A stretch of DNA of 18,032 nt from Gammaproteobacteria bacterium (GTDB taxonomy: Bacteria; Pseudomonadota; Gammaproteobacteria; Steroidobacterales; Rariloculaceae). Position numbers and translations under genes: made by a program. The stretch lies in contig PKRJ01000069.1 in assembly GCA_017577365.1 (NCBI GenBank), forward strand, positions 1 to 18,032, written 5' to 3'. The notes under the pieces are model-generated. The model searched no databases. It was not told where the DNA came from and saw only the letters and a program-made list of their open reading frames with translations. Below are positions 1 through 7,763 of this stretch, in pieces. How positions within the stretch are numbered: the stretch's first letter is position 1; every line of letters starts with the position of its first letter.

Positions 1-378
1 GTCGTGCGGCATCCTGACCCACGAGTGCATCCGCTCCTCGTAAACGGAGACGGTCGGCGCGGGAAACTTCGGGTCCGCGAACGCGCCGACGGGAACGGCA
101 ATGAAGTCGTCCTGACCGTCCACGGTGTAGTAGACGGTCGCCCCGCAATCGGGGCAGAAATTGAACGTGGCGCGGCCGCCCTCATCGCCGACGCGAAAGA
201 AGACCGTGGATCTGCCGTTCACGGACGCGGCCGCCCTCGGAAAGCGTGCCTGAGCTCCGAAGACGCTCCCCGTTCTGCGCTGACACGCGAGGCAGTGGCA
301 GACGGACACCCGAACCGGCTCGGCAGAGACCGTGACTTTCAGCTGTCCGCAGGAACAGGATGCGACGCGTTCCGGCAT
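1..378 (-). CDS. GFA-family (glutathione-dependent formaldehyde-activating / CENP-V fold) zinc protein, 3' end outside window
   Basis: Reading the minus strand from the ATG at 378 gives 126 uninterrupted codons to the window edge. The protein begins MPERVASCSCGQLKVTV. It has the cysteine layout of the GFA/CENP-V fold: C8-S-C10, then C27-H-C29-L-A-C32-Q, then C75-P-D-C78-G. In this family these cysteines bind one structural and one second zinc. A GGAG motif lies about 8 bases upstream of the ATG, which supports the start. Family members were first described as glutathione-formaldehyde adduct enzymes, but most are of unknown function, so no reaction is assigned. The visible part covers nearly all of a typical 130-150 residue member, so only the C-terminus is missing. 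It is divergent from the truncated acetyltransferase at 501, with about 120 bp between them for promoters. Confidence 0.9.
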   Translation of the reverse strand, partial: MPERVASCSCGQLKVTVSAEPVRVSVCHCLACQRRTGSVFGAQARFPRAAASVNGRSTVFFRVGDEGGRATFNFCPDCGATVYYTVDGQDDFIAVPVGAFADPKFPAPTVSVYEERMHSWVRMPHD

Positions 379-500
379 CTCATTCTCCAGGAAGGATGCG
401 GTCGATCGACCGCGCAACTCATCACCGACGGCCACCATACACCCGCTCCGACACGGCGTCAGGGGCGAGCTGTACCGAGCGGCGAGGGTAGAATCCCGGG

Positions 501-821
501 ATGATCGAAGCGACATCACTGAGAGAGCGGCTGCGAAGCGTTGGATTCGAGGAAGGCGAGCCCGAATCGCTGATGGTCTACGAGACGCGAAAGTTCACCC
601 CTCGTCCCGTCGCGGCTGAAGACGTGCAGATCGTCCGCATCGACAGCGAAGCGAGCCTCGGCGAGCTCGTGCGGTTACAGGAAACGGTGTGGAGTCGCTC
701 GTTCGAGTGGCTTCTGGACGCGCTCCGGCGGATGTGGAGCTGCACGTCGTTCTACGCTGCTTACTATCAAGACCAGCTCGTCGGCTCTGGCTGGATCAGG
801 TGGTCGCCCTCGATCGACTGA
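501..821 (+). pseudogene. C-terminally truncated GNAT-type N-acetyltransferase
   Basis: The reading frame gives 106 residues starting MIEATSLRERLRSVGFEEGE. It resembles the N-terminal half of roughly 230-250 residue GNAT acetyltransferases: a short helical start (LRERLRSVGFEE), a strand-helix unit with an aromatic stretch (ETVWSRSFEWLLDAL), then a strand ending in GSGWIRWSP. In intact relatives the acetyl-CoA loop (a Q/R-x-x-G-x-G/A-type motif) follows. Here a TGA comes immediately after WSPSID. None of the three forward frames in the 67 bp up to the cytochrome c gene contains the missing motif, so a simple frameshift does not explain it. The ribosome binding site is weak (GAGGG about 13 bases upstream). 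I read it as a decayed or deletion-truncated gene; an independent short protein is possible but could not bind acetyl-CoA in the usual way. Confidence 0.55.
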
Positions 822-888
822 GGCTGGACGCGGCCAGTGAGACCGTGGACGATGCCGCCAGCCGAGCACGGAGGGCGAGCGCGGCAGC

Positions 889-1299
889 TTACGGAGTGGC
901 CTGCTCGACCATGTATTCGACCGCCCCGATGATCTCCTCATCGGACAAGTCGAGGCGTCCGCCCTTCCTCGGCATGATGCCGGTGCTGCCCGAGTAGCCG
1001 CGCAGCGCGTGATCGATCAGCGTTTCCATCCCCTGGGCGATGCGCGGGGCCCAAGCATCACGGTCGCCGATTGCCGGCGCGCCGCCGATGCCGGGCGGGT
1101 GGTGGCAGGCGATGCAGACGTTGTTGTAGACCTGCTGCCCGTCGAGAGTCGCGGTTGCCGCTTCGGGCTTCGAGAGTCGCGAGGCTGACGCGGCCGTGTC
1201 GTCCGACTCCGCGAGCGCGGCTTGCCCTACGGCCACGCCGGCGATCGCTACGACGACGAGCACGAAGCTGACGACAAATCGGCGGCTTGGGTTGCGCAC
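889..1299 (-). CDS. Exported or membrane-anchored small cytochrome c, c5-like
   Basis: From the GTG at 1299 the protein has 136 residues. An N-terminal arginine pair and hydrophobic stretch (residues 7-30, ending QAALA-ES) is a signal peptide or anchor to the periplasmic side. The haem c site is C62-I-A-C65-H66. The segment GGAPAIGDRDAWAPRIAQG and the distal methionine in GIMPRKGG (Met109) match cytochrome c5-type electron carriers. The second cysteine pair of classical c5 is absent (GGRLDLSDEE). The frame is open to an ATG at 1524, but that extension is charged, has no plausible signal and would overlap the start of the divergent G8 gene. The GTG directly before the signal sequence is therefore preferred. 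It presumably carries electrons in the periplasm; no oxidase or dehydrogenase partner is adjacent. Confidence 0.85.
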   Translation of the reverse strand: MRNPSRRFVVSFVLVVVAIAGVAVGQAALAESDDTAASASRLSKPEAATATLDGQQVYNNVCIACHHPPGIGGAPAIGDRDAWAPRIAQGMETLIDHALRGYSGSTGIMPRKGGRLDLSDEEIIGAVEYMVEQATP

Positions 1300-1510
1300 G
1301 GCCCTGTTTGTGATGCTCCGACGGTGCGATTGTAGCGTATCGGAGCCGGGCGAACCGTCGCCGGCCGGCGTCGGTTCAGGGCTTCCCGCAATGACAAGAA
1401 ATCTTAACGTCCCATCTTCACATTCTTCCTGATATAAGCTCAAATCCGCGCGGCGCCGTCGTGCCTGGGCACGGGTTCGCCGGAGCGCGCGCAGCGGGGA
1501 GGTCCAGTCC
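1300..1510. promoter_or_regulatory. Divergent intergenic region between cytochrome c and the first G8 gene
   Basis: This gap must hold promoters for the minus-strand cytochrome and the plus-strand G8 gene. On the minus strand TACAAT (1329-1334) is a good -10 match about 30 bases before the GTG, but the -35 is poor. On the plus strand a TATAAG sits in the relatively AT-rich stretch at 1390-1440, again without a convincing -35. An activator or alternative sigma factor is possible. GGGGAGG, about 8 bases before the ATG at 1511, is a strong ribosome binding site. Confidence 0.35.
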
Positions 1511-4081
1511 ATGCGAAGAAGCAATCGTTCGTTCCTCTATTCATTGCTCGTTCCGGTCTGTTTCGCGGCAAGCGCGCTCGCCCAAGCGCAGCAGCACGCT
1601 AACGCGCACGAGCACGCTGAGGCGCAGACGCAAGGTCCTTCGGCGGTCAAAGGAGGACTGTGGTCCGACCCATCCGTGTGGTCGGGTGGAGCCGTTCCTA
1701 GGGAGGGGGACATCGTCACCATCGGCCAGGGCATGGACGTCGTGCTCGACGTCAGTCCGCCGGCGCTGAACGGCCTGAACATCGACGGCAAGCTGAGCTT
1801 TGCGAGCGACCGCGATCTCGAGCTCACCACCGAGTGGATCCTGCTGCGCGGCGAGCTCGAGATCGGCACCGAGGAGAATCCTCACACGCGCAATGCGACG
1901 ATCACCCTGACGGACAACGTCCGTGATGAAAACATCATGGGCATGGGTGACCGCGGGATCATGATCATCGGCGGGAAACTGAACCTGCACGGTGATCGGA
2001 AGAATTCCTGGACCAAGCTGGCCAAGACCGCGGAGAAGGGCGCCACGAGGATCGAAGTCCTCGACGCGAGCGAGTGGCGCGTCGGCGACGAGATCGTTCT
2101 CGCGTCGACGGACTTCAACCCGAGGCAAGCGGAGAAGCGGCGCATCGTCCGGATCCGCGGCAACGTCATCACGCTCGACCGGCCGCTGGAGTGGATGCAC
2201 TTCGGCGAGATCACGTACGGCGTCGACGAGCGCGGCGAGGTCGGCTTGCTGACGCGGAATATCCGCATTCAGGCGTCGGCCGACGCCGAGGAGTCATGGT
2301 TCGGCGGTCATATCATGGCGATGGCCGGGAGCACGATGACGGTTTCCGGCATCGAGCTCTATCGCATGGGTCAGCACCTGACGCTTGCGCGCTATCCCAT
2401 CCACTGGCATCTGGTGGACGACGCGACGGGGCAGTACATCAAGAACTCGGCGATCCACGACACGTGGAACCGTTGCGTGACGATTCACGGCACGCACAAC
2501 CTGCTCGTCGAGAACAACGTCGCCTACAACAACGTCGGACACTGCTTCTTCCTGGAGGACGGCATCGAGACGGGTAACCAGCTCATCCGGAACCTCGGTA
2601 TCCAGACGAAGTGCCACCCCACGCTTCCCTGCGATCCGACCAACCTCGTGCTGGCTTATCAGTCCACGAGGGGTCAGTCGTCCCCGCACGTCCTGATCCC
2701 CTCGGACAACACCGTCTCCACGTTCTGGATCACGCATCCCGACAATGTCTATCGCGACAACGTCGCGGCGGGCTCCGACCAGATCGGGTTCTGGTACGCC
2801 ATTCCGACACATCCGATGGGCGCGTTCGAAGGCACGGAGATCAGCGCGAATACCTGGCCCGGACGATCCAGGCTGCGCGAGTTCAAGGGCAACGTCGCTC
2901 ACTCGAACTTCGACGGCCTGATGCTCGACCGCGGTCCGCGGCCCGACGGCACGTTCGGCATCGCCGGCCCCAACCTGATCAGCCGCGCCGATCCGTCCGA
3001 TCCGGACAGCGAGATCATCGTCGCGCACTTCGAGGATTTCACCGGATACAAGAACCGCAACGGCGCCGTGTGGGGCCGCGGCGAGATGCACCTGTACACG
3101 GGTCTCAAGCTCGCCGATAACGCGATCGGCTTCACGCACGCGTCGGGCGCGCCCGGCGCCGCGCCGTATACCTCACGCGTCGTCGACTCGCTGTTCGTCG
3201 GCGAGACCGACAACATCGGGAATCCCACGAGGCCCGAGGAGATCGCGTACGGCCGGAGCCTCCCGCACGATGCGCCGGATTTCCCGATCCGCGGCTACGA
3301 GTTCTACGACTTCCTCCACGAGGTGGAGAACGTCACGTTCGTGAACTTCGTGCCGAACGACCTTCGTGACGCGGGCGCGCTCTCGTACCTGCTGTTCACG
3401 AGCTTCGGCATGAGCACCAACAACTGGGTGAAAGGCGCGAAGTTCGTCAACGCGAAGCCGGTCAGCTTCCCGCCGATGCAGCGCCGCTGGGCGTCCGATT
3501 TCGGGCGCAGCGCGGCGTACAAGAGCGCGGCGTTCCACGACGTGGACGGCTCGGTCACGGGCATTCCCGGCGCCTACATCGTCCACGACAACGGCATCGC
3601 TGCCGACGAGGAAAACTGCGTGATGAAGCCGTCGTGGAACGCGGCCATCTGCACGGGGGACATGGGTCGCTTGGCGATCGCCGGCAATTTCAGCGGCTTC
3701 GAGACCGGCCCCATCACGAATCCGATCATCCTCCAGCGCCACGGCAAACGCTTCGAATATGTCGGCGGAATCACGATCGGCAGCGGCGCGGAGCTCCGGG
3801 TCGAGACGGCGAGGGAGACGCTGACGTTCTCCTTGCAGGAGATGGACAAGGGCTCGTTCGTGATCTTCGAGCTGCCCGAGTTCAAGACCGCCGACAAGGG
3901 CGTGAAGCAGGCGAGCTTGGACGCGCTCCGCGCGGCGAACGTCACGTCGTACTACCACGACGACAAGGGGCTGTGGGTCAAGCTCGTGGTCGAAGAGGAC
4001 GGTCCGAGTCCTCTCGACGGTCCCGGCGGTCCGGGCCAGGGCGGGCCCGGCGGAAGGACCACGATCACCGTCAGCCGATAA
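1511..4081 (+). CDS. Secreted G8-domain / right-handed beta-helix protein, CEMIP/TMEM2-like (paralog 1)
   Basis: This 856-residue protein starts with a Sec signal peptide (residues 1-24, ending ASALA-QA). A His/Ala/Glu-rich linker follows (about 27-40). The G8 domain (about 48-165) opens GGLWSDPSVWSGGAVPREGD and holds HTRNATITL. A long repeat-containing segment (about 245-690) has the N/D-rich turns of a parallel beta-helix. Marker motifs are ARYPIHWHL (293-301), RCVTIHGTHNL (321-331), GHCFFLEDG (343-351), GNVAHSNFDGLM, DSLFVGETDNIGNP, FPIRGYEFYD and FHDVDGSVTGIPGAY. The same motif order occurs in animal CEMIP/KIAA1199 and TMEM2, linked to hyaluronan breakdown. Cysteines 322, 345, 368, 374, 703 and 714 are shared with paralog 2 and could form disulfides. 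The C-terminus has a beta-rich module and a Gly/Pro tail. Start choice is supported by the signal peptide and GGGGAGG. Secreted glycan depolymerase or glycan-binding protein is an inference; substrate unknown. Confidence 0.9.
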   Translation: MRRSNRSFLYSLLVPVCFAASALAQAQQHANAHEHAEAQTQGPSAVKGGLWSDPSVWSGGAVPREGDIVTIGQGMDVVLDVSPPALNGLNIDGKLSFASDRDLELTTEWILLRGELEIGTEENPHTRNATITLTDNVRDENIMGMGDRGIMIIGGKLNLHGDRKNSWTKLAKTAEKGATRIEVLDASEWRVGDEIVLASTDFNPRQAEKRRIVRIRGNVITLDRPLEWMHFGEITYGVDERGEVGLLTRNIRIQASADAEESWFGGHIMAMAGSTMTVSGIELYRMGQHLTLARYPIHWHLVDDATGQYIKNSAIHDTWNRCVTIHGTHNLLVENNVAYNNVGHCFFLEDGIETGNQLIRNLGIQTKCHPTLPCDPTNLVLAYQSTRGQSSPHVLIPSDNTVSTFWITHPDNVYRDNVAAGSDQIGFWYAIPTHPMGAFEGTEISANTWPGRSRLREFKGNVAHSNFDGLMLDRGPRPDGTFGIAGPNLISRADPSDPDSEIIVAHFEDFTGYKNRNGAVWGRGEMHLYTGLKLADNAIGFTHASGAPGAAPYTSRVVDSLFVGETDNIGNPTRPEEIAYGRSLPHDAPDFPIRGYEFYDFLHEVENVTFVNFVPNDLRDAGALSYLLFTSFGMSTNNWVKGAKFVNAKPVSFPPMQRRWASDFGRSAAYKSAAFHDVDGSVTGIPGAYIVHDNGIAADEENCVMKPSWNAAICTGDMGRLAIAGNFSGFETGPITNPIILQRHGKRFEYVGGITIGSGAELRVETARETLTFSLQEMDKGSFVIFELPEFKTADKGVKQASLDALRAANVTSYYHDDKGLWVKLVVEEDGPSPLDGPGGPGQGGPGGRTTITVSR
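2207..2241 (+). repeat. 35-bp segment with an inverted identical copy at 11401-11435
   Basis: This stretch inside the first G8 gene, encoding EITYGVDERGEV, is identical base for base to the reverse complement of 11401-11435 inside the second G8 gene. It is the longest exact match I found by eye. The two paralogs form a diverged inverted repeat roughly 2.6 kb long on each side, bracketing about 5.3 kb. Confidence 0.85.
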
Positions 4082-4102
4082 GCTCAGCTCCGCTGATTAA
4101 GC

Positions 4103-4132
4103 GAAGGCCTTCGGCGCAAGCCGAGGGCCTTC
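4103..4132 (+). terminator. Hairpin terminator after the first G8 gene, possibly bidirectional
   Basis: The arms at 4103-4115 and 4120-4132 pair over 13 positions with one G-T wobble, around a GCAA tetraloop. The hairpin starts 21 bases after the TAA stop and is followed by CTATTTAT. It lies between convergent genes (G8 on plus, VOC protein on minus), so it may also end the minus-strand transcript. Confidence 0.8.
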
Positions 4133-4161
4133 CTATTTATGGGCTCGCGAAGGTCCGAGAA

Positions 4162-4548
4162 TCAGTTGTTGGACCCGCTTCCATACGGCCGCGTGATGAT
4201 CTCGAGATAGTGGCCGCTCGGATCGTTCCAATAGACGCCGCGTCCGCCGTCGTTATGGTTGATCTCGAAACGTTTCTCATGCACCGGGTCGGCCCAGTAG
4301 TCGAGCCCCCGCTCGCGAATGCGTGCGAAGATCTGGTCGAACTCGGCCTCGCTGACCAGGAACGCATAATGGCAAATCGGCACGTCGGGCCAGTCCTGGT
4401 AGTCGAGTGTCACGCCGTTCGACAAAGAGACGGTCCAGAACGGGCCAAAGCGCGTGGGCGGGTCGAGGCCCAGGATCTCCGCCAGGAACTCGGCCGAGGC
4501 CAGCGCGTCGCGCGCGGGCACGATCGTATGGTTCAGCTCGATCGCCAT
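4162..4548 (-). CDS. VOC (glyoxalase/bleomycin-resistance/dioxygenase fold) family protein
   Basis: This 128-residue protein fits a single compact VOC domain pair of beta-alpha-beta-beta-beta units. It begins MAIELNHTIVPARDALASAE, with His7 at a usual first metal position. The centre has VTLDYQDW and ICHYAFLV (His60), and it ends with DPSGHYLEIITRPYG (Glu116), the usual closing metal-ligand strand. Together His7, His60 and Glu116 make a divalent-metal site plausible. The fold covers glyoxalase I, ring-cleaving dioxygenases, epimerases and thiol-transfer resistance proteins, and no subgroup is recognisable. GGGGGAG just upstream of the ATG is a strong ribosome binding site. It lies downstream of the TonB receptor on the same strand but about 395 bp away across a hairpin, so it is probably transcribed separately. 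Confidence 0.88.
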   Translation of the reverse strand: MAIELNHTIVPARDALASAEFLAEILGLDPPTRFGPFWTVSLSNGVTLDYQDWPDVPICHYAFLVSEAEFDQIFARIRERGLDYWADPVHEKRFEINHNDGGRGVYWNDPSGHYLEIITRPYGSGSNN

Positions 4549-4942
4549 GTTCTCCCCCGTCGGCGGATGTTTCTCGCCACTTTCCGCTTCTCGCGGATAC
4601 GAGGAAAGTCCCCACGGTTACGGACGGCGCGCAACCGTTTTGTAGTGTCGAGCTCGTCAATCGATGCCGATGTCCCCAGGTTACTGGCGAACGAAACGTT
4701 CGTCGTCGAAGTCCTAACGGTTCCACGAGCTCCGCGACGAGGCGCGCCTCGACCCTAGTACGGGACCACGCAAGTTGCCGCAGGTATTTCTTGTAGAAGG
4801 CCGGATGTCGGTATCCCGAGATGTAGCCGATAATGGCTTTGCAGCGGAAGCGTGTGAGCGAGTGCGGCGCCGTTCAGGCGCCGCACTCGCGTTCGGAGAG
4901 AGCCGATGGAGCGGAGGGTCGGGCGCGGCGGCGCCGCGCCCT
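4549..4942. other. Intergenic region between VOC gene and TonB receptor gene
   Basis: About 395 bp without a convincing intact gene. It holds the strong hairpin at 4858-4890 near the receptor stop and must hold the VOC promoter. Part of it (about 4590-4850) is visibly less GC-rich than its surroundings. On the minus strand it has an open frame containing KAIIGYISGYRHPAFYKKYL, which has protein-like composition but no start codon, no ribosome binding site and no family I recognise. It could be a decayed gene end or chance. A small CGAACG-AAA-CGTTCG hairpin lies near 4690. No tRNA or IS end was seen. Confidence 0.5.
4858..4890 (-). terminator. Perfect 14-bp hairpin downstream of the TonB receptor gene
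   Basis: The arms 4858-4871 and 4877-4890 are perfect reverse complements around the five-base loop GTTCA. The hairpin begins 53 bases after the receptor stop on the minus strand, the right place for the end of the sigma-FecR-receptor transcript. No clear U run follows on the minus strand (TCACACGCTT), so it may act as an RNA-stabilising 3' structure or an imperfect terminator. Confidence 0.6.
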
Positions 4943-7759
4943 TCAGAACCGAAAGCTCACGCCCGCCTGCACGTTACGGCCACGCGCGTAGATGATCTCC
5001 GCGTAGCCGAGCGTTGCCAGCGACGCGTTGCCCTGCACCGGGTAGAGCTCGTCGGTCAGGTTCTCGACGAGGAGCGTCGCTCTCCAGCGATTGCCGCTGT
5101 CGAGCACGATCGAGAGGTTCGTCACCGTCACGGAGTCCTGCTGCGCGGTGATCTCCGTGTTACCGGCGTCGAAGTACTGCTCGTCGGTGTAGGACACATC
5201 GAGGCGCGGCGTCAGGCTCCAACCGTTGCTCAGCGGGAACCGGTAGCCGATGCCGACATTGCCCTGCAGCTTGGGAGTGAACGGAAGCGTGTTGTCGGGC
5301 GTGATCGTGGCCGTCGCGCCGGGAACCTCGGTGATGTCCTTGATCTCGTCGTCGAGATAGCTCAGTCCGCCTTCGAGGATCAGCCGATCGTTCGGCACGA
5401 ACTGGAACTCGAGCTCGGCGCCGTCGATCGTCGCCCGGCCGGCATTGAAGAGCAGCGGCACGACACCCTGCCTGTAGATGAGCTGAATGTCGTCGTAGTC
5501 CGACGAGAAGATCGCGCCGTTCAGCCTGAAGGTGTCGGTGATATCCGCCTTGAAGCCGAGCTCGATCGAGTCGACCGTCTCCTCCGCGAACGGCAGCGGC
5601 ACGAAATTCTCGGGGGGCGCGTTGAAGCGCTGATTGAATCCGCCGGACTTGAAGCTGCTCGAATAGCTGCCGTAGACCATCCAGCCGTTGTCGAACGTGT
5701 ACTGGATGCTCGCGGAGCCGGTGACTTTGTCGAAGGTCTCGTTGAAGCGATCCGGATAGATGAAGAGCGGCCCTCCGTCCGGAATCGCGAGCGTCGGCAG
5801 CGGGCTCGGATCGGGCGCCGTCGCGGGAAAGATGTTCCAGATGTAGCCCTGCATGGACTTGTCGTCTTCCGTATAGCGAACGCCCGCGGTCAGACTCAAC
5901 GCGTCGGTGACGTCGTAGGTCCACTCCGTGAAAACCGCGATGGACTCGGTCGTCAGGTTCACGAACTGCAAGTCGCGCGAACCCGGTCCGCCGGAGATGA
6001 TCGACCCGATCACCGGCGGCGAGGGCGGGAAGGCGAGAGGCACGGTGACGTGGTCGTCCGTGTCTTCGTCGAAGTAGTAGACGCCGACGACGCCGTTGAC
6101 GCGCTCGCCGCCATAGTTCAAGCGAACTTCCTGGCTGATTTGCGTGGACTCGCTCGCGTAGTCCGTCGTGATCAGCGTCAGAGGAGTGTTGTCCGCATCG
6201 CGGATGCCGGTCCATTCCGAGTTGCGGTAGGCCGAGATCGAATGCAGCGTCACACGGTCGTTGAGATTCCAGTTCAACGTGACGGACGTGCCCCTCACGT
6301 CGAACGTGCTCTCGACCGGCGCGTTGCCGCCGTTCGTATAGGGCCCCAAGTCCCAAGCGTTGTTCGCGCATCTCGGATCGGGCGCGTCCGTCTCCGGGAC
6401 GGACGGAGGTCCGAAGCGCGGATCGCCGGGCTCGAGCGGAGCGAACGGAATCGTCGCGCCCGGGCAGCCCGCACCTACGCTGGCGATGGCCGCCACGGGT
6501 GCGCTCGTGTTGATGCCCTTGAAGACGAACGGCGAGCCGTTCTCGTCCTCTTTCGAGTAGTCGGCTCGCACGATCATCTCCAGCGAATCGGAGACGTCCC
6601 AGCGTAGCGATGCGTTGAACGAAACGACGTCGTCGTCACCGAGATCGAGGCCGTCGAACACGCGAGTCACGTAACCGTCGCGCTTGCGCGCCCCGCCGGC
6701 GACTCTGAACGACGCCCGCTCGTTGAACGGCACCGTGACCGCACCGAAGACTTCACGCAGGTTGTCCTCGCCGACGCGCGCGCGGAACGTCGCTTCGGGC
6801 TCGTCGCCGGGCAGGACGGTATTGATCAGCACAGCGCCGCCGATGGTGTTGCGGCCGAAAAGCGTGCCCTGCGGGCCGCGCAGCACCTGGATGTTGTCGA
6901 CGTCGAAGAAGTCCATCGCGCCGCCGACGGCGCGGCCCATATAGACGTCGTCGATATAGATGCCGACGCCCGGATCGACGGCCGGCGTCGGATCGAGCTG
7001 ACCGACTCCGCGAATGAAGACCACCGCGGCCGAGTTGTTGCCGGAGAGCTGACCGTAGCTCGTGAATTGCAGGCTCGGCGTCACGCGGTCGAGATCGGTC
7101 GTTGCCTGGATCTGTCGGCGCTCGAGGGCCTCCGCCGTCAACGCGGTGACGGCAACGGGCACCGTCTGCAAGTCCTCCGCACGCCGGCGCGCCGTGACGA
7201 CGACCTCCTCGAGCGCGGGCCGCGCCTGCGGCGCCGCTTGCGCCAAAGCTTCGGACTGTGCACCGAACAACAGTGCGAGCGACGCGAACAAACCGCGCCG
7301 TTGTACAGACGTTTCCACTTCGCGTTCCCCCGTTTGCAATGAAGCGTCCTGGGACAGCGCAACCGTGAGAACGCCGCGATCGTTCCTTTGTGCCACGAGG
7401 CCGGTGCCCGCGAGCAGCAAGTCGATCGCGGCGTCCGCGGTGTACGTCCCGTTGACTGCCTGACTCGTCTTGCCCTGCACGTCGTCGTAGAAGTAGAGAA
7501 CGGGCTCGTTGGCCTGCTGACCGAGCAGGATCAACGCCTTGTCTGCAGGCTGCGCGGGGATGTCGAACTCGATCTCCCCGCCGGCCAGGGCTGGCCCCAT
7601 GCAAAACAGGCACACGCTGACGATCAGCGCTGCCAGACAGCGCCGCGAAGCCGGTCTCCACCTCCCGCGGAATGCAGGTTCCGCGCCTCTATAGACAGAT
7701 GACCGACGAAAATCCTCTACGGGTGAGGACGCCAAGAAAATCTCGGTACCCTCAAGCAT
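4943..7759 (-). CDS. TonB-dependent outer-membrane receptor with N-terminal STN signalling domain (FecA-type transducer)
   Basis: From the ATG at 7759, 4 bp after the FecR stop, the protein has 938 residues. A long positive N-region leads to a signal core (about 40-59, VSVCLFCMGPALA). An STN domain follows (about 62-134, FDIPAQPADKALILLGQQA), which in FecA-type receptors contacts the periplasmic part of FecR. A second hydrophobic stretch (154-174, RRGLFASLALLFGAQSEALA) precedes the TonB box region (EEVVVTARRR, about 184-193), the plug (about 195-310, with VLRGPQGTLFGRNTIGG) and a 22-strand-type barrel ending in the usual terminal Phe (AGVSFRF). The frame continues upstream to 7828, but that start would lie inside fecR and has no signal. 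The receptor should import a large ligand using TonB-ExbB-ExbD energy and signal its presence. Ligand unknown; the flanking G8 proteins make a glycan product more attractive than a siderophore, but this is inference. Confidence 0.93.
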   Translation of the reverse strand: MLEGTEIFLASSPVEDFRRSSVYRGAEPAFRGRWRPASRRCLAALIVSVCLFCMGPALAGGEIEFDIPAQPADKALILLGQQANEPVLYFYDDVQGKTSQAVNGTYTADAAIDLLLAGTGLVAQRNDRGVLTVALSQDASLQTGEREVETSVQRRGLFASLALLFGAQSEALAQAAPQARPALEEVVVTARRRAEDLQTVPVAVTALTAEALERRQIQATTDLDRVTPSLQFTSYGQLSGNNSAAVVFIRGVGQLDPTPAVDPGVGIYIDDVYMGRAVGGAMDFFDVDNIQVLRGPQGTLFGRNTIGGAVLINTVLPGDEPEATFRARVGEDNLREVFGAVTVPFNERASFRVAGGARKRDGYVTRVFDGLDLGDDDVVSFNASLRWDVSDSLEMIVRADYSKEDENGSPFVFKGINTSAPVAAIASVGAGCPGATIPFAPLEPGDPRFGPPSVPETDAPDPRCANNAWDLGPYTNGGNAPVESTFDVRGTSVTLNWNLNDRVTLHSISAYRNSEWTGIRDADNTPLTLITTDYASESTQISQEVRLNYGGERVNGVVGVYYFDEDTDDHVTVPLAFPPSPPVIGSIISGGPGSRDLQFVNLTTESIAVFTEWTYDVTDALSLTAGVRYTEDDKSMQGYIWNIFPATAPDPSPLPTLAIPDGGPLFIYPDRFNETFDKVTGSASIQYTFDNGWMVYGSYSSSFKSGGFNQRFNAPPENFVPLPFAEETVDSIELGFKADITDTFRLNGAIFSSDYDDIQLIYRQGVVPLLFNAGRATIDGAELEFQFVPNDRLILEGGLSYLDDEIKDITEVPGATATITPDNTLPFTPKLQGNVGIGYRFPLSNGWSLTPRLDVSYTDEQYFDAGNTEITAQQDSVTVTNLSIVLDSGNRWRATLLVENLTDELYPVQGNASLATLGYAEIIYARGRNVQAGVSFRF

Positions 7760-7763
7760 CGGC

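Noticed and set aside
1300..1524. Longer start for cytochrome c at 1524
   Set aside because: The added 75 residues are charged and lack any signal sequence, and they overlap the well-supported start of the divergent G8 gene.
4775..6607. Long plus-strand open frame of 610 codons
   Set aside because: It runs antisense to the TonB receptor, has an Arg/Val/Asp-rich composition typical of GC-rich shadow frames, and shows no domain motif or ribosome binding site.
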